NCBI GenBank assembly: GCA_017649745.1
Contig: JAGCGE010000011.1
Location: 1-9,539 of the forward strand
Length of the DNA stretch: 9,539 nt
From: Clostridiales bacterium
Lineage (GTDB): Bacteria > Bacillota_A > Clostridia > Saccharofermentanales > Saccharofermentanaceae
Direction of reading: 5' to 3'
In this document: positions 5,576 to 9,539 of the stretch, piece after piece
Layout of the letters: each line of letters begins with the position of its first letter
How positions within the stretch are numbered: position 1 is the stretch's first letter
Made by a program: the position numbers and the translations under genes
Notes under the pieces: generated by a model
Database searches by the model: none
What the model saw: only the letters and a program-made list of their open reading frames with translations
What the model was told of the DNA's origin: nothing

Positions 5576-7232
5576 CAATATAATGGCAAAACACGTTGCA
5601 CCAGATAATCATCTGGGTATAGACTTATGTACAGATAAAATCATAAATGCTAATATAGCTATGAACGGTATTAAAGAAGTAACGAATCCGATTAACTTCG
5701 ATAGAGGTGGAATACCTACTACCGATGGTTTATTTTCCGAATATATCTTCGGTGTTACTACAGATGAGAGACGTCTTACATGGGCATATATAGATTTAGG
5801 ATGTAAAGTACTTCATCCCTATATCTTCTATGTACTGACATCTATACAGCAAAATATAAAATCTATATTTGAAGGTAAAGGTTCATGGAAAGTAACCGAA
5901 GATGGAGACTTAGTTGAAGTTAAAGAAAACGATCCTAAATATAATGAAGACAATACCGGCGTAGACTGGTTTGTTAAACATTACAAAGATATTAAATTTA
6001 AGAAGAATAATTCAAGAGAGCGTAATGAGAAAATAGATCTTCTCAATACATTTAAGCCCGAAGATGTATTTGTATCTAAGTGGTTGGTTATCCCTGTATT
6101 CTATAGAGACTTAGAGACTAGAGATGGTCCTCTTAAGATTCCTCCTATTAATAAGGAATACATGTCTCTTATAAGATATGCACAGTCTGTAAAATATGAG
6201 TCTATCGAAATGGATATGATGACCAATCTCACTAAATACAATATTCAGATTACTCTCTGCAATATACAGACTTATTATCAAGAAATAGTACAGAAATCAG
6301 ATGGATTCTTTAAGCAATATGTAATTGGCAAGAATCCTGACTATGGTGTAAGATCAGTTATCTCGTGTCCTGTACTTACGGAATATGACACGCCTGAAGA
6401 TATGCCCATAGATATGAATACTACAGGATTCCCATTGTCTGAAGTATTATCGATGTTATTCCCATTTGTACAAAGATGGATATATAACTGGTTCTTAAAC
6501 TCTACAGAGACTATAGGATCGCTTCATATAAGCACTGACGGTAAACCAGTAAGACTCGCAGACATTGGTTCTAAGTTTACACCTGATTATATAGCCAAAA
6601 AAATATCATCTTGGATAGATAATTATGAATCAAGATTTGAGTTGATAATGCTCGATGTAGTTGATACTGATAAGAATGGTAATGATGTTATAGTAGAGAG
6701 ACCTATCAAATTCTTCGGTGTACCGTATGTAAATGATGAGGAACATGAGAACTCTTCTCAGATATGTAATAGATATATGACATGGACCGACATCTTTTAT
6801 ATAGCTGCGGTAGAGTGTGCAGAAGATAAATATGCATGGGTGACTAGATATCCTCTGACTTCTTATTTAGGAACTTTCCCGACAAAAATATTCGTTTTAT
6901 CTACGGTACAGACTGCACCCTGTAAGATGAATATCAATGGAGAAATAAAGATCTATAAATATTATCCTATTATAGATCTGAATAAATCTTCTCTTGAAGT
7001 ATCTACATCATTCAATGAAACCGTTAATATGGCTAACTCTATTCTCGCTTCTATTGGTGGTGACTACGATGGTGATACCATATCAACTAAAGCGGTATAT
7101 AGTATAGAAGCAAATCAGGAAGTTAATAGAATTCTCTATGAGCCGTCGCATTTCATCGCAAACTCAGGTAAACTCGTTGCAGAAATGACGAATGAAGGTA
7201 CACTTACTTTATACAACCTAACTAGGGATTAA
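5568..7232 (+). CDS. RNA polymerase beta' subunit, N-terminal half (phage multisubunit RNAP)
   Basis: 554 residues; ATG overlaps the upstream gene by 8 bp, with AGGTGG 8 nt before it. Beta' landmarks occur in the correct order: DGLFSEYIFG (53-62), like the bacterial DGLFxxxIFGP; YIDLGCKVLHPYIF (74-87), like HIELASPVAHIWF; KWLVIPVFYRDL (171-182), like EWMILTVLPVLPPDL; GKNPDYGVRSVIS (254-266), like GKRVDYSGRSVIT; VTRYPLTSYLG (425-435), like LNRAPTLHRLG; and the catalytic loop GGDYDGD (497-503), like NADFDGD, with the three Mg-binding Asp at 499, 501 and 503. The end, TLTLYNLTRD, matches LGLYYMTRD. The N-terminal zinc finger between the first two landmarks is missing. The bridge helix and trigger loop should be in a separate gene, since phiKZ/AR9-like phages split beta'. 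It would transcribe phage genes together with split beta subunits. Confidence 0.93.
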   Translation: MANNIMAKHVAPDNHLGIDLCTDKIINANIAMNGIKEVTNPINFDRGGIPTTDGLFSEYIFGVTTDERRLTWAYIDLGCKVLHPYIFYVLTSIQQNIKSIFEGKGSWKVTEDGDLVEVKENDPKYNEDNTGVDWFVKHYKDIKFKKNNSRERNEKIDLLNTFKPEDVFVSKWLVIPVFYRDLETRDGPLKIPPINKEYMSLIRYAQSVKYESIEMDMMTNLTKYNIQITLCNIQTYYQEIVQKSDGFFKQYVIGKNPDYGVRSVISCPVLTEYDTPEDMPIDMNTTGFPLSEVLSMLFPFVQRWIYNWFLNSTETIGSLHISTDGKPVRLADIGSKFTPDYIAKKISSWIDNYESRFELIMLDVVDTDKNGNDVIVERPIKFFGVPYVNDEEHENSSQICNRYMTWTDIFYIAAVECAEDKYAWVTRYPLTSYLGTFPTKIFVLSTVQTAPCKMNINGEIKIYKYYPIIDLNKSSLEVSTSFNETVNMANSILASIGGDYDGDTISTKAVYSIEANQEVNRILYEPSHFIANSGKLVAEMTNEGTLTLYNLTRD

Positions 7233-7237
7233 CGCAC

Positions 7238-7276
7238 AAAAAAATCAGCATCCTGAATGGATGCTGATTTAATTTT
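7238..7276 (+). terminator. Terminator after the RNAP beta' gene
   Basis: AAATCAGCATCC (7242-7253) pairs fully with GGATGCTGATTT (7259-7270) over TGAAT, with AATTTTT after it. A seven-A run lies before the core, so it could also end - strand transcripts. It starts within 10 bp of the stop codon. It is almost the same sequence as the terminator at 2706-2734. Confidence 0.88.
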
Positions 7277-7281
7277 TGACG

Positions 7282-7468
7282 GCAAGTTATCTAGTAACGG
7301 AATCATCTTATAATCATAAATAATCAAAAGGAAGTTACTAAGCCACTTACCATGAGGAATAAGCAAGTTATCTGACAACGAATGATGGTTAAGCAAAATT
7401 ACTTAAATAAAAGGAAGTTGCCAAGCCACTTGCTAATATGATATCAGACAAGCTATCTGATAACAAAT
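7282..7468 (+). repeat. Dispersed repeat, GCAAGTTATCTGayAACgAAT type, three copies
   Basis: The copies are at 7282-7303 (GCAAGTTATCTAGTAACGGAAT), 7363-7383 (GCAAGTTATCTGACAACGAAT) and 7448-7468 (ACAAGCTATCTGATAACAAAT). Each has a short imperfect palindrome (GTTAyc...nnTAAC). They are ~80-85 bp apart and alternate with the AAAAGGAAGTT repeats. The spacing and shape could fit binding sites or repeated RNA stems. Confidence 0.6.
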
Positions 7469-7625
7469 CGTCGTGTACAGTTGTTACCCACGAGAATACA
7501 TCATGAGCGAATTAGTCAAACCGAAGTCTGACTACATGACGCCCGCTTCGCTGGCGGTTTATCTCGCGACGGGTAACGTTAAAAATATTATTTAAAATCA
7601 AAAGGAAGTTATCCAATACAAGTAC
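7322..7625 (+). repeat. Dispersed repeat AAAAGGAAGTT, three copies
   Basis: AAAAGGAAGTTACTAAGCCACTTAC-type units lie at 7326-7350 and 7409-7433, differing at 3 of 25 positions. A third, shorter copy at 7600-7610 shares the 16 bases AATCAAAAGGAAGTTA with the first (7322-7337 and 7596-7611). The AAGGA core resembles a ribosome binding site, but the nearest ATGs lie too far downstream for normal use. Confidence 0.6.
7503..7595 (+). CDS. Possible 30-residue peptide (weak)
   Basis: ATG to TAA, reading MSELVKPKSDYMTPASLAVY then LATGNVKNII. Its start overlaps the stop of a 22-residue ORF (7438-7506) in ATGA, the arrangement seen in coupled translation. Its codons are GC-rich (GCG, CTG, CTC, ACG) compared with the surroundings, so either it is coding or the GC-rich stretch is a structured RNA. 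No clear RBS stands before it, and stem arms at 7483-7489 and 7571-7577 flank it. I recognise no homologue. Confidence 0.2.
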   Translation: MSELVKPKSDYMTPASLAVYLATGNVKNII

Positions 7626-7665
7626 ACGAACTCCGCTTGTCTAATTTACTGTTATAGGATATATA

Positions 7666-7708
7666 TTTAAAAATACGGTTCAGTTTTGAGACTGAACCGT
7701 ATTGAAAC
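7666..7708 (-). terminator. Terminator of the TerD-neighbourhood-like gene
   Basis: AATACGGTTCAGT (7672-7684) pairs perfectly with ACTGAACCGTATT (7691-7703), 13 bp with a 6-nt loop. On the - strand it is followed by TTTTTAAATATATA. It starts 8 bp beyond the stop codon of the gene at 7712-9539. Confidence 0.9.
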
Positions 7709-7711
7709 GTT

Positions 7712-9539
7712 TTAGTCCATGAAGAAGTTCGCATCAGCGAGGCTGACGTCCTTCTCACTCATAGGCTTGCCCATGATGAGATTAACGTCTGCTTCTTCAG
7801 GATGATCAACCCACTCAGCACCCTGAGAGATGAGAAGCATCCAGATATACGTTCTCAGTGTGAACGCATTATTGCGATCATATTCTGTATAGTAATAGTA
7901 GGCTCTGGAAGGAGCACCATCGAATACGATTACGCGCTTAGCTATGTCTATGTATCCATAGTTCATGCATGTCATCTTACTAGTCAGGAAGTGGGTGAAG
8001 AAACAATTCTTCGGATCATAGAGTTTCACATCTTCGCCGATCTTGTTGACGGCCATAGCGCCGACATAGCACTCGTCGATATCCCCGAAGTTTCTTGCTC
8101 CAGCATAGAGATCGATGTTGGCCTGAGCATGGTCCATACCAGCATCAGCTGCTTTGGTAAGATCAATGTCGATGTATTCAGCAGCATCGCTGTGAGTAAT
8201 ATCGCCGCTGAATGCGACGATGTCATCTACCCTAAAATCGGAGCACCAACCAACGCGAAATTCTTCGCCCTTGGCGTCCTTGAGGTAGGTGTGCAGGTCA
8301 ACATCTACACGACGCTTGTCGTTCCAATAGATGAAGAACCTAATGCGGTTTACGTTCTCAGGAATCTTATATGCGATACCGCTCCTGACGTAACCGCCTT
8401 CTTCGGACTTATCATTTACGCGGATGGTCGAAAGTTCGAGGTCAAACTCACTTTCATCCACATAAACTTTCTTGCCCTTAAGAACGCCAATATCCTTAGC
8501 ACTAAGGTTACCCTTGAGTGCATCGATGAGGATATTGTAGACACAGTTTGCTTCTGCAAACTTCTCCTTATTGTCCCACTTAGATTCATCTCTTCCGAAA
8601 TGATTCATAAGCTGAACGATTGTCTGAGTCTTAAGGGACGCGGAATTATCGGCAATGGCTTCGCCGATAGACCATGAATTATAACCATTCCTGAGAAGGT
8701 AGGTCAGATTCCTGATCATGATGCCAGGACGTCTAGCATACTCGGTAAGAGCATCCTTAGACTTTGCGGCAACGAGCTTCTTAACCTTGGAGTCCCAAGA
8801 TTTGAGCTCGTCGTTCCTGAGTTCTTTTACAGCTGCCTTGAACTCAGGCCTGCGGGAATACTCGTTATAGTCAAGGTATCTGATTATCATCAGAACCTCT
8901 TCCCTCTTCTTATTCGAGTATATCAGGTTCTCACGGAAATCCTGAATCGAATATGATTCGAGAAGTTTAACGAGCAGTCTCTTCTGAGACGTTCTGAAGT
9001 CGAAGTTACGTTCAACCAGAAGTGCATGAATGCACTTGTAAACATCGCCAGTGTGCTGGCAGATGTTGTGGAGAAATACCTTCTTGTCTTCGTTAGAAAT
9101 CTCAGCGGAGAAGATAGCCGAGAATATCGGTATAAGGTTTTCCTTAAAGGCAACCTTTGTGTCAGGGATGTCTCTAGTTTCAAGACGCTGGAGACACTCA
9201 TCGAGTATGAGTTCATCTTTGCTGTCCATTCTTTCTCTCTTGGATACTATGCATGAGTACGCATACTTGTAAACATCTGTGGCGTTTACGAGAGAGATTG
9301 TCTGAGCTTTAAGGAGGGTCTCGTCAGACTCGGTCTTCTCGGTGTCGGTAGTCTCAGGGAGCCAACCCTTAGACACCTAAGTACTAGTAAACAGTTCTAC
9401 ACCATATGTAGACATATAGTGCAGCATCTGGTGGAAACGGAAGGTTGCCTCATCCATTTCCATAACCTGGGTGGGGAAGTTAGGATACATGGGCTTCGCT
9501 TTCACGTCGCCTATTATATCCTTAACGATATCCATGAAG
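7712..9539 (-). CDS. MXAN_6230/SCO0854-like protein of TerD-type loci, with an in-frame TAG (partial)
   Basis: The frame enters from the window edge and runs to TAA (7714-7712), ~608 codons, interrupted only by a TAG at 9379-9377. Upstream of the TAG it reads KAKPMYPNFPTQVMEMDEAT...HYMSTYGVELFTST; downstream VSKGWLPETT. Counting from the GTG after the TAG, RRPGIMIRNLTYLLRNG lies at 215-231, VDVDL at 357-361, SGDIT at 390-394 and EYIDIDL at 400-406. This order recalls the MXAN_6230/SCO0854 proteins that I associate with TerD-type tellurite/stress loci: an RPGxxxRxLxxLLR helix, then DLDL...HSGDIT...EFIDLDL as in TerD-related beta domains. It is predicted cytoplasmic, with no signal or membrane segment. 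Codons are as biased as in the capsid gene. The family call is from memory, and the molecular function is unknown. The GTG at 9376 has no RBS and directly follows the TAG, so it is probably not a start. Confidence 0.65.

Larger units (their letters stand above)
7233..7711. other. Gene-poor 480-bp intergenic region with repeats and hairpins
   Basis: The region separates two converging genes. It opens with a terminator (7238-7276) and closes with another (7666-7708). Between them lie three short dispersed repeats of one kind, three of another, a long-range stem GTTACCC (7483-7489) / GGGTAAC (7571-7577), and a GC-rich island at ~7539-7577. It also holds two tiny ORFs (7438-7506 and 7503-7595) that overlap in ATGA. 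I find no tRNA and no recognisable RNA family. It may encode a structured RNA or hold a decayed element. Confidence 0.6.

Noticed and set aside
7539..7580. tRNA gene in the GC-rich island
   Set aside because: No T-loop (GTTCRA) sequence, no cloverleaf arms and no acceptor stem were found.
7282..7611. CRISPR-like array
   Set aside because: The repeats are too few, too diverged and of two alternating kinds, without uniform spacers or cas genes.
7233..7711. Group I intron splitting the RNAP gene
   Set aside because: No + strand exon with the rest of beta' follows; the next gene is on the other strand. The stop at LTRD followed by a terminator fits a split gene better.
7802..8677. 291-codon + strand frame opposite the TerD-neighbourhood-like gene
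   Set aside because: It has no RBS and no recognisable motif, and it lies over a frame with clear family features on the other strand. It is a codon-bias shadow.

Overview
The window looks like part of a large (jumbo) tailed-phage genome, or a prophage of one, probably with a Gram-positive, Firmicutes-type host. It encodes a likely HK97-fold major capsid protein and half of a highly divergent multisubunit RNA polymerase beta' subunit, a combination typical of phiKZ/AR9-like jumbo phages. The best start codons have strong AGGAGG-type ribosome binding sites. Host and phage identity are inferences; no search was possible.

Layout: (1) 1-491, the 3' end of a + strand gene with an acidic Asp/Glu/Asn/Pro linker and a small C-terminal domain. 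(2) 604-2619, the putative major capsid protein, followed by a perfect 12-bp terminator. (3) 2749-3105, a small unknown gene on the - strand, converging on the capsid gene, with back-to-back hairpins between them. (4) 3372-4920, a nest of IS200/IS605-type material on the - strand: an intact tnpB with all RuvC and zinc-ribbon residues and a downstream omega-RNA-like block, plus a second copy of that block attached to a decayed tnpB 3' end. (5) 4940-7232, two + strand genes overlapping by 8 bp: a calcineurin-like metallophosphoesterase and the N-terminal half of an RNAP beta' subunit. The beta' half has a DYDGD catalytic loop and stops at the conserved LTRD motif. (6) 7233-7711, about 480 bp without a clear gene, with a terminator at each end and dispersed direct repeats, a long-range stem and two tiny coupled ORFs between them. 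(7) 7712-9539, a - strand gene running off the window. It resembles the MXAN_6230/SCO0854-like proteins that I associate with TerD-type tellurite/stress-resistance loci, and it has one in-frame TAG.

No gene here ends in TAG: the stops are TAA or TGA, and one TAG lies inside a frame whose upstream and downstream parts look like one protein. This suggests amber suppression or TAG reassignment, as known in some gut phages, but one codon cannot prove it.

Working together: the capsid gene and possibly the upstream acidic protein belong to morphogenesis. The beta' half would need a separately encoded C-terminal half and beta subunits to form a phage polymerase. TnpB with its omega-RNA is a selfish RNA-guided nuclease module. 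The TerD-neighbourhood-like protein is an accessory gene of unknown role in phages.
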